Assembly: GCF_015627125.1 (NCBI RefSeq)
Contig: NZ_VTDO01000004.1
Coordinates: 124,001-188,000, forward strand
Source of the DNA: Acinetobacter rathckeae
Lineage (GTDB): Bacteria; Pseudomonadota; Gammaproteobacteria; Pseudomonadales; Moraxellaceae
DNA: 64,000 nucleotides
Direction of reading: 5' to 3'
The translations under genes were made by a program, and so were the position numbers. The notes beneath the pieces are model-generated. The model was not told where the DNA came from and ran no database searches. It saw nothing but the letters and a program-made list of their open reading frames with translations. Shown here in pieces: positions 27,429 through 36,165 of this stretch (its first letter is position 1; each line of letters opens with the position of its first letter).

Positions 27429-27685
27429 GGCTGCAATATCCTATATGAATTTTTTATGAACTGTGGGCTATTACAAAGATTTATTATGACAGTATTATTG
27501 CAATAAATCCGTCATTTAAATTTTACGCTGTTTTTTTGTGACAAGATGAAGTCGTTTTGGTGAAATTCAGGTGAAATTTGAGTAGCTGTTTTTAAAAAGA
27601 TTGAACTATATCTATGATATTTATATTTTTTATTTTATAAAACAGTGGTGGGTGTTGTTTTTTAGTGTTTTAAAAGGAAAAAGTG

Positions 27686-28156
27686 ATGGCTGAGCATTTA
27701 AATGTAGTGGAAGGCGATAAAATTGAGCAATATGAAAATATCTTGCCACAAATTCGTGGTTTGATTGATGGTGAGTCTGACTTAATTGCCAATTTAGCCA
27801 ATGTGGCTGCCGCATTAAAGTCACAGTTTGATTGGCTTTGGGTTGGTTTTTATTTGGTAAAGTCTGAAGAGTTAGTGCTTGGGCCATTTCAAGGGCCAAT
27901 TGCATGTACGCGTATTGCCTACGGTCGTGGAGTCTGTGGCACAGCATGGCAAAAGCAAGAAGTATTAATTGTTGATGATGTAGAACAATTTAAAGGCCAT
28001 ATTGCATGTAGCTCAGAGGCACGTTCAGAAATTGTGTTGCCTATTTTTTCAGGCCAAGACTGTATTGGTGTGTTAGATATCGACAGTGCACATTTAGCCA
28101 CGTTTGATGCCATAGATGAAAAATATTTGCGTCAAGTCGTGGCATTATTGGCATAG
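27686..28156 (+). CDS. msrC: Free methionine-(R)-sulfoxide reductase (GAF domain)
   Basis: Reduces free L-methionine-(R)-sulfoxide using a GAF-fold active site and thioredoxin recycling. The 156-residue length is typical. The three conserved Cys are present in PIACTRIAYGRGVCGTAW (two) and HIACSSEARSEIV (one), as is the GVLDIDS strand. The ATG at 27686 is preferred to the GTG one codon earlier because an AAGGA lies 7 bases upstream. It is convergent with the MATE gene, sharing a terminator. Confidence 0.92.
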   Translation: MAEHLNVVEGDKIEQYENILPQIRGLIDGESDLIANLANVAAALKSQFDWLWVGFYLVKSEELVLGPFQGPIACTRIAYGRGVCGTAWQKQEVLIVDDVEQFKGHIACSSEARSEIVLPIFSGQDCIGVLDIDSAHLATFDAIDEKYLRQVVALLA

Positions 28157-28172
28157 CATTTGTGTGGAGTTG

Positions 28173-28206
28173 ACCGATTTTACACTAAGCGTTGAATCGG
28201 TTTTTT
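28173..28206 (+). terminator. Rho-independent terminator of the fRMsr gene
   Basis: ACCGATT (28173-28179) pairs with AATCGGT (28195-28201) and is followed by a T-run to 28206. The element lies partly within the last codons of the convergent MATE gene. Confidence 0.75.
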
Positions 28207-29556
28207 CTTCCACACAAGACGGTAGTAGCCATATTGTAATAGACTCAAACAGATAAAAGACAAGGCATAAGCCACCCAAATGCCTTGTAAGCCTAAAAAG
28301 TGGCTAAAGACATAAGCACAAGGCAATTCTATGGCCAAAATTGTGCCAATATTAATCAGCATGGGCACATTAACTGTACCCGATGCCCGCATAATAGAAG
28401 AAAAAATAGTACTCATACCAAAAAATAAAACTGACCACAGCACGGTGTAAAGTAAGGTTTTAGCCAGTGTAATCACATGAGGATCAGTCAAAAATAATTG
28501 AAGCAGATGATCTGCACACAAATAAGCAATCACCACCAAACTGCCTGTAATTGCTAAGCTGGTCAGTATTGCTGTTTTGGTCACTTGCTCTAGCTGCTCA
28601 CTTTTTCCTGCACCAATGGCTTGAGATGCAAAAATAGAAGCTGCAATCGCTACAGATAAGGTTGGAAATTGAATATAGTTCATGACTTGATTAATTGCCC
28701 CGTAGGCCGCAGTGGCATCTGCACCAAAGGAGTTAATTAAACGTACAATGACTAGCCCAGACAATGATGTAGTAATCATTTGAATGCCTGTAGGAATACC
28801 TAGTTTTAAGACTTTAGGGCACAGTGTTTTGTGAAAACGAATGTCTTTGAGTAAGGCAAAATTGGGTTGAAGGGCATGGTTTTTGTAATTGAGATAGATG
28901 GTTAGAAATAATAAAACAGCAATATTACTTAAAATAGAAGCCACCGCAGGTGCAGTTGTGCCTAATTGCGGTAAGCCAAAATAGCCTTTAATCAGTGTTG
29001 GTGTGACCACAATGCCAATTAAACAGGTCATGATTAAAGCAAAAAGAGGGGTTAGGCTGTCACCCACACCCCGTAATAAAGAGGTGTAAATGATATAAAT
29101 AAAAATCAGTGGACTTGCAAATAACATGGTACGTACATAAGGCACAGACAAATGCTGTACATCATTCGCTACGCCTAGAAATTGTAAGATATGTGGCGTA
29201 AAAGTACCGCCCAATACGGCAATCACTGTGCCTAAAATGAGGGTCATAAACAGTGTTGTACCCACCACTTGCCTGACTTTATCTAAGTCTTTTGCGCCCC
29301 ATGCTTGCCCAACAAGCACACTTGCACCCGATGACAAACCAATAATAAATGCCATCATGCTAAATAAAATTGGAAAAAATACAGCAATGGCCGCCACTGC
29401 ATGTACACCTAGCATTTGCCCCACAAAAATGGTGTTAATGGTTCCTGAAAGGTTTTGCAAAATATTGGTTGCAATCAAGGGCAATACAAACAAAATAAAT
29501 GTTTGAAACAGTGGTTTGTTATTTGCCATGAGTGGCTTGCTCATTTTTGTACCCAT
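28180..29556 (-). CDS. MATE-family efflux transporter
   Basis: A 458-residue exporter with twelve membrane segments in two six-helix halves, expected to expel cationic compounds by sodium or proton antiport. It has the MATE pattern: FVLPLIATNILQNLSGTINTIFVGQMLG, the charged VGQAWGAKDLDKVRQVVG loop and the corresponding second-half SIFASQAIGAGKSEQLEQV loop. The substrate is not predictable. It follows the methionine aminotransferase gene by 16 bases on the same strand, so the two may form an operon. ATG codons at 29556 and four codons later are both possible starts. Confidence 0.9.
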   Translation of the reverse strand: MGTKMSKPLMANNKPLFQTFILFVLPLIATNILQNLSGTINTIFVGQMLGVHAVAAIAVFFPILFSMMAFIIGLSSGASVLVGQAWGAKDLDKVRQVVGTTLFMTLILGTVIAVLGGTFTPHILQFLGVANDVQHLSVPYVRTMLFASPLIFIYIIYTSLLRGVGDSLTPLFALIMTCLIGIVVTPTLIKGYFGLPQLGTTAPAVASILSNIAVLLFLTIYLNYKNHALQPNFALLKDIRFHKTLCPKVLKLGIPTGIQMITTSLSGLVIVRLINSFGADATAAYGAINQVMNYIQFPTLSVAIAASIFASQAIGAGKSEQLEQVTKTAILTSLAITGSLVVIAYLCADHLLQLFLTDPHVITLAKTLLYTVLWSVLFFGMSTIFSSIMRASGTVNVPMLINIGTILAIELPCAYVFSHFLGLQGIWVAYALSFICLSLLQYGYYRLVWKKKPIQRLV

Positions 29557-29572
29557 TGCAAAGCGTTGATGG

Positions 29573-30730
29573 TTAGCATGTGGCTAAAATCTCTGTGGCA
29601 TGTTGTAGTGTTGAGTTTTGTTTTGCAAAACAAAAGCGTAATAAGCGTAGTTGTTGTGGTGGTTTTTTATAAAATGCCGACAATGGAATCGCGACAATTT
29701 TATGTTGTTCTGCCAAATATTGGCACATTTCTACATCATTTAAATGCGGTTGAATTTGGCTGTAATCGAGTGTTTGAAAATAAGTACCCTGACTTGTGGT
29801 ATAGGTGAAACGAGACTCTTTAAGGCCTTGTAAAAACAGATCTCGTTTGGCTTGGTAAAAGCTTGCCAACTGAGCTAAATGCTCTGGGTGCTGTTGCATA
29901 AACTGGCTGAGAGCCACTTGTACAGGAGCGACACCACAGAAACTGGCAAATTGGTAGACCTGTCTAAATGCTTGCATTATTTTGGGTGAGGCGGTGCAAT
30001 AGCCTGTTTTCCAACCTGTGACATGAAAACTTTTACCAAATGAACCAACCACCATACTGCGGTCACGAAGCTTAGGAAAATCAAGAGCACTATAATGCTG
30101 TTTTTGGTCAAAGACTAAGTGTTCGTATACTTCATCTGATAAGACCATAATATTATGTTTTTCAATGATTTCTATGAGATTAAACCAGTCTTGTTTTGAC
30201 CAAATTGCCCCTGTGGGGTTATGTGGTGTATTGACAATAATCATGCGAGTTTTCGGGCTAATCGCATCTTTCACCTTTTGCCAGTCCACACTAAAGTGCG
30301 GGGCTTGTAAGTGAACATGAATGGCTTTTGCACCCACTAAGGCAATAGAGGGCGCATAGCTGTCATAGCTTGGGTCAAAAACAATGACTTCATCACCCGC
30401 TTGAATAAAGGCTTGTATGGCACAGTGTAGGGCAATGGTTGCCCCTGAAGTAATGGTGACTTCTTGGTTTGGGTCTAGATTTAACTGAGGGTTACGCTGT
30501 TTAAAAATTTGGCATACTTGCTCACGCAGGGCAGGTAAGCCGTCACCTAGAGGGTACTGATTGTACCCTTGAGCAGTTGCATCTTGCAGTGCTTGAATGA
30601 GTGAAGGAGGTGGCGCAAAGTTAGGAAAACCTTGTGACAAATTTAGTGCATTTAACTGCTGGGCAAGTGCAGACATGGTAGAAAAAATAGTTGTGCCTGT
30701 TTGTGGTACTTTGTTATTGATATGAAACAT
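29573..30730 (-). CDS. ybdL: Methionine aminotransferase, YbdL-type (PLP-dependent)
   Basis: A fold-type I aminotransferase of 385 residues. It matches E. coli YbdL over its whole length: GTTIFSTMSALAQQLNALNLSQGFPNF, VTSGATIALHCAIQAF, FDPSYDSYAPSIALVGAKA, NTPHNPTGA, SDEVYEHLVF, the PLP lysine in VGSFGKSFHVTGWK and the C-terminal LRLCFAK-like segment. YbdL prefers methionine, histidine and phenylalanine with 2-keto acids as acceptors. Together with the nearby free-Met-sulfoxide reductase it may serve methionine metabolism, though they are on opposite strands. Confidence 0.87.
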   Translation of the reverse strand: MFHINNKVPQTGTTIFSTMSALAQQLNALNLSQGFPNFAPPPSLIQALQDATAQGYNQYPLGDGLPALREQVCQIFKQRNPQLNLDPNQEVTITSGATIALHCAIQAFIQAGDEVIVFDPSYDSYAPSIALVGAKAIHVHLQAPHFSVDWQKVKDAISPKTRMIIVNTPHNPTGAIWSKQDWFNLIEIIEKHNIMVLSDEVYEHLVFDQKQHYSALDFPKLRDRSMVVGSFGKSFHVTGWKTGYCTASPKIMQAFRQVYQFASFCGVAPVQVALSQFMQQHPEHLAQLASFYQAKRDLFLQGLKESRFTYTTSQGTYFQTLDYSQIQPHLNDVEMCQYLAEQHKIVAIPLSAFYKKPPQQLRLLRFCFAKQNSTLQHATEILATC

Positions 30731-30831
30731 GCATGATCCTTATGTGGTGTTTTAACCTTATTTATCTGTGCTATTTTTACTGAAGATAAGGTGTAGCAGC
30801 AATACACTTCAGTCTGTGGTCAATCTATACC

Positions 30832-32142
30832 TTAAAATGCGTAGTCGACCAATGCCCGAACTGTCCCTAGAGCTAAGCCAATACATGAACCAACAATTAC
30901 GCCGTTGACGCGAATCATGTGTAAGTCGCCGCCGACTTCATTTTCAATTTTTGCAATCATGTCGGTAGAGTCCCACTCATGAATACGTTCGCTAATAAAG
31001 CGAATGACTTTGTCGCTGTAGCGGTCACTAAAATGTACCGCCAAAGTGCTTAAACGCTGGTTGAGTAAAGCGCCAACTTCTTGGTGTTGTAGTAGATTTT
31101 CTCCAAGTGTTTCAATGGCGGCTTGTACATTTTTAGCAATGCCTGAGTCTGTTTTTGCCAAGTCGCTTTTAATGGCATTAAATAAAATCACCACAGCACT
31201 GCTCATAAAGTTAACCAATTGAGGGCTATTTAATAGGGCATTTTTACTGTGGTTTAGACGCTCACTGGTTGTGCTGTGGTCTTGTTGTAATTCGAGCATG
31301 AGGCTCTTGCCATACTGTTCGACATACTGTCGCCATGGATGCTCACGGTCTTGTAGCACTTGTTCAAGCTTTTCCATAAAGCTGTCTACCGTGCGTTGTT
31401 GCATGTCTATACCCAAAAAACTCGCCCCTTTAGAGAGTTTTAAAATCCCCAGTTCTTTAAATAGGGTGGTGGTGATTTCTCTGACTTGTGTTGGGTGTTG
31501 TAAAACCCATTCGTGGGCACTGTCTAAACCTTGCTGTAGTAGCTCTTCGTGAAAGTCATTGTCTAAAATAGAGTGCAACATTTCACTGGCTAACTGGTTG
31601 ACCTTGGTGTTTTCAAGCCATTGAAGGCTGTTGCTTTGAATAAACTGTGCAATTTTTTCTTGTTCTATAAAATCAAAAATTTTAGGTAAAATTTGTTGCA
31701 TCACTTGCGTGATTTGTCCGCTATTTTTAGGGTTTTGTAGCCATTGCCCTAAGCTGTGGCTTAAATTGGTGTGTTGTAAACTTTTTTCCACCACCTGTGG
31801 CGATAAAAAGTTTTCTTGCACAAAATGCCCCATAGACTCAGCAATTCGCGCTTTATTGCGGGGAATAATTTCAGTGTGGTCACGTAAAAAACGTGGAATG
31901 GGAATCTGACCAAATGGGTTGCGAAACAGTACAGTAATGGCATACCAATCTGCTAAACCACCTACAACACCTGCTTCGGTAGACAGCATAAGTATGTGGA
32001 GTATATTGCTGTACTGTGGGAAAAACTTGGCACTAAGCATGAGTGCAACCCACGCAACCACCGCCATCATCAGTGCAATTGTGGCAAGGCGTTTACTGCG
32101 CTGTAAACTGTTGATTAAGCTTGGTTGCGTGTCTGAGGTCAT
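30832..32142 (-). CDS. DUF445 (YjiN-family) inner-membrane protein
   Basis: A 436-residue protein with two N-terminal membrane helices, the conserved EAGVVGGLADWYAITVLFRNPFGQIPIPRFLRDHTEIIPRNKARIAESMG region split across ~55-105, a long helical middle and a C-terminal membrane segment with GSCIGLALG. These are the hallmarks of DUF445. Its function is not established. It is 23 bases downstream of a lipoprotein gene on the same strand. Confidence 0.88.
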   Translation of the reverse strand: MTSDTQPSLINSLQRSKRLATIALMMAVVAWVALMLSAKFFPQYSNILHILMLSTEAGVVGGLADWYAITVLFRNPFGQIPIPRFLRDHTEIIPRNKARIAESMGHFVQENFLSPQVVEKSLQHTNLSHSLGQWLQNPKNSGQITQVMQQILPKIFDFIEQEKIAQFIQSNSLQWLENTKVNQLASEMLHSILDNDFHEELLQQGLDSAHEWVLQHPTQVREITTTLFKELGILKLSKGASFLGIDMQQRTVDSFMEKLEQVLQDREHPWRQYVEQYGKSLMLELQQDHSTTSERLNHSKNALLNSPQLVNFMSSAVVILFNAIKSDLAKTDSGIAKNVQAAIETLGENLLQHQEVGALLNQRLSTLAVHFSDRYSDKVIRFISERIHEWDSTDMIAKIENEVGGDLHMIRVNGVIVGSCIGLALGTVRALVDYAF

Positions 32143-32165
32143 ATCCGCGTCCTAATGGCGAGTGA

Positions 32166-32729
32166 TTATGATGTTTTTTTTACGTCAGGTTTTAATATAT
32201 CACCATTTTCTGCCACGCCATATTTTGCCCCCAGTGATTTTAAAATCAAGGTTGCATTAAAGGCATCACTTGGTGCGTTTTGCATGTTTTTAAAGCAAGT
32301 AATGCTATAGGCCACTTCATTGGGTTCAATGTTAACGACTTGACCTACGTTATCCCATGGGTCATTCCAGAAAAAGGCAGGGCGAGGGCCATAAAAACCA
32401 TACGGTCTAAACATTGGCGGTGGTGGTGTGTAAACAATAGCTTGTCTTGGGGGTTGGTTACGACTACTTGGGTCATTGAGTATTTTAAAGTAGGTAAAGC
32501 CATGTTGTATTGCAGTTTGAGCGGCTTTCACTAATGTAATTTCTTGGGTTGTGCCATAACTCATATTGGGTGATGTTTTTACACTCACTCTAAAGGTTTG
32601 TTCATTTAATTGATAGGTTGAAAAATTTGCAAGTTGGTTGAACGTTTGTGGCTGCAATGTACTACAGCCCGATGCTGTGACGAGCAACAAGGCACATAGA
32701 CCTGAGCCGAGAAATTTTTTTGTATTCAT
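32166..32729 (-). CDS. Outer-membrane lipoprotein, CC0125/CC1285-like
   Basis: A 187-residue lipoprotein with lipobox TASGC (lipidated Cys ~22, followed by Ser, so outer membrane). The mature part has the LVKAAQTAIQHGFTYFKIL helix seen in CC0125/CC1285-type lipoproteins, then a Pro/Tyr/Phe-rich linker (YTPPPPMFRPYGFYGPRP) and a C-terminal alpha/beta part. Its function is unknown. It probably shares a promoter with the DUF445 gene just downstream. Confidence 0.75.
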   Translation of the reverse strand: MNTKKFLGSGLCALLLVTASGCSTLQPQTFNQLANFSTYQLNEQTFRVSVKTSPNMSYGTTQEITLVKAAQTAIQHGFTYFKILNDPSSRNQPPRQAIVYTPPPPMFRPYGFYGPRPAFFWNDPWDNVGQVVNIEPNEVAYSITCFKNMQNAPSDAFNATLILKSLGAKYGVAENGDILKPDVKKTS

Positions 32730-33127
32730 GCGGGTACTCCAAAATGTGTATATTGAGAGATCAGAGATGAATGCCCTGAGTGTTGCATTGGCGTGATCTT
32801 TGTTTATGCCTACAGATATGATTGGTGTCCTAGATTAAATAGAGTTTAATTTTTACCATAATGCATTGTTCTAGGGAGATCATTTATTTTTCAGTTTCAA
32901 CATAACTGAGCCATTTTATTAAAAAATGAATTTTATGCTGAAATTGTGTATCTTTAAGCAGAACATATTTTTTATACCGTTGGGTGTGTGTTAAATATGG
33001 CGGTTTTTCTATAATTTTCTTGATATTTGAGTGTTTTACCACAAAATGAAACAGTCAGTAACTATGCTATAAACTAACATAGGTAGGTACACGTGTTGTA
33101 ACCGCATAAAATGAGTGAGTGAAGTCT
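32730..33127. other. Divergent promoter region between the lipoprotein gene and gshA
   Basis: About 400 AT-rich bases. They hold the upstream regions of two divergent transcripts. TATGCTATAAAC near 33064-33075 could be the -10 region of a gshA promoter. I see no RNA gene or operator. Confidence 0.4.
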
Positions 33128-34708
33128 ATGAGTCAGCCCTATGCCAATACAGGCTTTGTTGTACCAACATGGTTAAATGCATCGTTATTAGAAGGTACAT
33201 TACGCGGTATTGAGCGTGAAAGTCTACGTATGCAAAGTGATGGTTACTTGTCTAAGCAACCACACCCTGATGCATTAGGTGCAGCACTGACTCATCCCCA
33301 CATTACCACGGACTATTCAGAAGCTTTACTTGAGTTTATTACCCCACCACACCCAAGTATTCAAAAAGCATTGAACGATTTGGCAGATATTCACGCCGTT
33401 GCACATGAGCATTTACCTGAAGGTGAGCGTTTATGGCCTATGTCTATGCCGTGTATGTTAGATAAAGAAGAACAGAACATTCCTTTGGCCCAATACGGCA
33501 CATCTAATCTTGGACGCTTTAAAACATTATATAGACACGGCTTAGCAGTGCGTTATGGTCGCCGTATGCAAACCATTGCCGGGGTACATTATAACTTGTC
33601 TTTTTCAGATGCTTTGTTTGATGTATTACAACAGCACGAGCAAGATCCAAGTTTAAAAAGTTTGAGTGCACAAGATTACCGAAGCCAGCGTTATTTTGGC
33701 TTGATTCGTAACTTTATTCGTTATACCCCTATGGTCATTTTTTTGTTGGGTGCAAGTCCAACTGTATGTGGCAGTTTTGTATTAGATCGTGAGCACGACC
33801 TACAACGCCTTGTGGCAGGAGCACTGCATCTACCTTATGCTACCGCTTTACGTATGGGGAAATACGGCTACCAAAACTCGGCACAGAAACAGCTAGGTAT
33901 TCGTTATGATGACTTAAATGGCTATTTATCTGGCTTGGAAAAAGCGGTTAAGCAACCGTATGCGCCATTTACAGCATTAGGTTTAGACAATGAACATGGC
34001 GAGCCTATACAGATTAATGACCATACACTACAAATTGAAAATGAGTATTACAGTCTCGTTCGACCAAAACAAACTCCAGAAGGCAATGAAACGCCGTCGC
34101 AAGCCCTGAAAACACGTGGTGTTGGCTATGTGGAGTTACGTTCGGTTGATGTAGACCCATATTGTGCGATTGGTATTACTGAGCACAGTGCAGCATTTTT
34201 AGAGGTATTGGCACTGTATTGTTTACTAAGCCCAAGCCCAAATATCTCTGAGCAAGAACAAGTTCGTATTGAGTTGAACCAAGCTAATATGGTGGCCAAT
34301 GGCCGTGCAGCAGATGCGACTTTTGAAACAGAACAAGGGGCTGTGACTGTTGTAGACTGGTTAAATCAGCACCTAGAGCACATGCAAGGTTTAGCACAAT
34401 TGTTTGACCAAAGTGTAGCGTCAACGTTATATACAGATGCTTTGGCTTTAATGAAAAGCCGTGTACAAGACCCAGAGCAAACGTTATCTGCACATGTGAT
34501 TAAAGATATGCTAGAGCAAGGGGGTACATGGCGTTTAGGGGCACACTTAGCACAGCAACATGCACAGGTGTATGATAAGCATGAGCTTAGCCTTGAAAAA
34601 CAGCATTATTTTGATGACTTGGTACATATGTCGAAACATCAACAGCATGCTTTAGAACAAGCAAATCTGATAAGTTTTGATGAGTACTTACGTCGGTTCC
34701 GCTCATAA
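33128..34708 (+). CDS. gshA: Glutamate-cysteine ligase
   Basis: Catalyses the first and rate-limiting step of glutathione synthesis, ATP-dependent gamma-glutamylcysteine formation. The 526-residue length fits the proteobacterial GshA family. Visible are RGIERESLRMQSDGYLS near the N-terminus, ITTDYSEALLEFITPPH, IAGVHYNLSFSD and GVGYVELRSVDVDPY. The ATG at 33128 is chosen; a GTG three codons upstream is possible and the ribosome binding site is not decisive. dsbB follows after 19 bases, probably an operon combining thiol and disulfide functions. Confidence 0.95.
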   Translation: MSQPYANTGFVVPTWLNASLLEGTLRGIERESLRMQSDGYLSKQPHPDALGAALTHPHITTDYSEALLEFITPPHPSIQKALNDLADIHAVAHEHLPEGERLWPMSMPCMLDKEEQNIPLAQYGTSNLGRFKTLYRHGLAVRYGRRMQTIAGVHYNLSFSDALFDVLQQHEQDPSLKSLSAQDYRSQRYFGLIRNFIRYTPMVIFLLGASPTVCGSFVLDREHDLQRLVAGALHLPYATALRMGKYGYQNSAQKQLGIRYDDLNGYLSGLEKAVKQPYAPFTALGLDNEHGEPIQINDHTLQIENEYYSLVRPKQTPEGNETPSQALKTRGVGYVELRSVDVDPYCAIGITEHSAAFLEVLALYCLLSPSPNISEQEQVRIELNQANMVANGRAADATFETEQGAVTVVDWLNQHLEHMQGLAQLFDQSVASTLYTDALALMKSRVQDPEQTLSAHVIKDMLEQGGTWRLGAHLAQQHAQVYDKHELSLEKQHYFDDLVHMSKHQQHALEQANLISFDEYLRRFRS

Positions 34709-34727
34709 CTGAGCTAGAGAGTATAAA

Positions 34728-35219
34728 ATGAAACTCAGCTATCGTTTAATCAATGCCTTTTTGGTGTTGGCTTCAGTCGCAGGCATGGCATTTGCCTTGT
34801 ACTTAGAGCATTTTAAGGGCCTACAGCCGTGCCCACTGTGTGTATTTCAGCGTGTTGGCCTGATTTTTATGGGACTCTTTGCCTTTATTGCTTTATTACA
34901 CAATCCAAAATCACGGATATTTAGAGGCATTTATGCCTTGCTTGCCACGCTGAGCATATTGTGGTCGGCTGCTGTGGCGGCACGGCATGTCTGGATTCAA
35001 CATCTGCCTGCGAGTGAAGTACCCAGTTGTGGCCCTGGACTCAATTATTTGGTTGATGTATTGCCTATGAAAGAAGTACTTGCCCAAGTACTCACAGGCT
35101 CAGGTGAATGTGCAAAAATTGATTGGACGTTTTTAGGTCAGTCTCTGCCTGTATGGTCAGTACTATTTTTCGCGGTACTTTTGATCATGAGCTTTACGCA
35201 ATTTTTCCGCAAGGCTTAA
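34728..35219 (+). CDS. dsbB: Disulfide bond formation protein DsbB
   Basis: Re-oxidises DsbA in the periplasm and passes electrons to quinone. The 163-residue inner-membrane protein has four membrane segments. The first periplasmic loop carries CPLC (~33-36), and the second carries the other Cys pair in PSCGPG and TGSGECAKI, so both redox pairs are present. It follows gshA by 19 bases. Confidence 0.95.
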   Translation: MKLSYRLINAFLVLASVAGMAFALYLEHFKGLQPCPLCVFQRVGLIFMGLFAFIALLHNPKSRIFRGIYALLATLSILWSAAVAARHVWIQHLPASEVPSCGPGLNYLVDVLPMKEVLAQVLTGSGECAKIDWTFLGQSLPVWSVLFFAVLLIMSFTQFFRKA

Positions 35220-35337
35220 ATGCGTGTATTGCCTACGCTAAAGAGCATACAGACCAGTTACATAACGGCTACAACACTTTATTGTGGCTACATAAAGCAG
35301 ATTTAAGCTAGTATTTTTCTTCAAGTGAGTGCGATTG

Positions 35338-35496
35338 ATGAAAACGCTCAAAATAATGCTTGCCAGTGTGCTGGTACTTTCTGTATTAAGTACCTCAGGT
35401 TGTATGTTGCTCGACCCATGGTGGTGGGGTGGTGGTGGCCCTCATGGTGGTCACGGCGGTGATGGTGGCGGGCCACATGATGGTGGTCCACGCTAA
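35338..35496 (+). CDS. Small Gly/His-rich lipoprotein
   Basis: A 52-residue frame with a lipoprotein signal peptide (MKTLKIMLASVLVLS..., lipobox TSGC, lipidated Cys ~22). The ~30-residue mature part has LLDPWWW followed by a run of Gly with His, Asp and Pro (PHGGHGGDGGGPHDGGP). The sequence is too ordered (Lys-rich n-region, hydrophobic core, Cys) to be chance, and an intrinsic terminator follows 5 bases after the stop. Four His could bind metal, but that is speculation. It lies between dsbB and yqiA. Confidence 0.7.
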   Translation: MKTLKIMLASVLVLSVLSTSGCMLLDPWWWGGGGPHGGHGGDGGGPHDGGPR

Positions 35497-35501
35497 AAGA
35501 T

Positions 35502-35533
35502 AAAGCCTTACCTTTTTCGGTAGGGCTTTTTTA
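35502..35533 (+). terminator. Rho-independent terminator after the small lipoprotein gene
   Basis: AAAGCCTTACC (35502-35512) pairs with GGTAGGGCTTT (35519-35529) with one G-U pair, then a T-run. Confidence 0.85.
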
Positions 35534-35544
35534 TAGGGGGAGTG

Positions 35545-36162
35545 ATGGCACAGCCTATACATTTAATCTACTTTCATGGCTTCCAAAGCCAAGCCAACTC
35601 TGTGAAAGGGCAGTTATTACGCCAATATTGTGCACAGTACTTTCCGCATATTGATGTCTATTTGCCCGACTTAAACCGATCGCCACAGCAGGTGATTGAA
35701 CATATACGGCATTATATGGCACAGTACCCAACGCATCAGTTTTTTTGTGTGGGGAGTAGTTTAGGTGGCTTTTACGCCAACTACATTGCGTGTTTATATG
35801 GCTTAAAATCTGTGCTGATTAACCCAGTGGTTGACCCTGCTTTAGTCTTTGCACAGCGTATAGGGATTGATCATTTGCCATATAAAGTGACTAAAACATG
35901 GTCATTACAGCAACACGACTTAGATGAATTAGCACAGATGCTAGACAGCATTGCGCTAAAACGCAGTGAAAAACTACTATTATTGCAACAAGGCGATGAA
36001 GTCTTGGATTATCAACACGCACAGCGTTATTATATGCAAAACCCATCACAGTGTATGATGGTGACAATGCATCATGGCAATCATGTGATGGATAATTTTG
36101 CAGACAAAATTCCAATGTTAATGATGTTCTTACTACGGTGTTTTACAGCAAGGAAAATATAA
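35545..36162 (+). CDS. yqiA: YqiA-family alpha/beta-hydrolase esterase
   Basis: A 205-residue esterase of the YqiA (UPF0227) family. It has IYFHGFQSQANSVKG near the N-terminus, the nucleophile elbow GSSLGG, the acid in LLLQQGDEVLDY and the His in MHHGNHVMDN. In E. coli yqiA also lies directly before parE; here the gap is 3 bases. The ATG at 35545 is preferred to the GTG one codon earlier because of the spacing from GGGGG. The natural substrate is not known. Confidence 0.88.
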   Translation: MAQPIHLIYFHGFQSQANSVKGQLLRQYCAQYFPHIDVYLPDLNRSPQQVIEHIRHYMAQYPTHQFFCVGSSLGGFYANYIACLYGLKSVLINPVVDPALVFAQRIGIDHLPYKVTKTWSLQQHDLDELAQMLDSIALKRSEKLLLLQQGDEVLDYQHAQRYYMQNPSQCMMVTMHHGNHVMDNFADKIPMLMMFLLRCFTARKI

Positions 36163-36165
36163 AAC

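Noticed and set aside
27480-27500. Pho box before phoB
   Set aside because: There is one good half-site (CTGTCAT) but its partner 11 bases away is poor; autoregulation may occur but I do not call the site.
35123-35311. 62-codon frame overlapping the end of dsbB
   Set aside because: It overlaps the conserved dsbB C-terminus in another frame and has no signal, domain or ribosome binding site.
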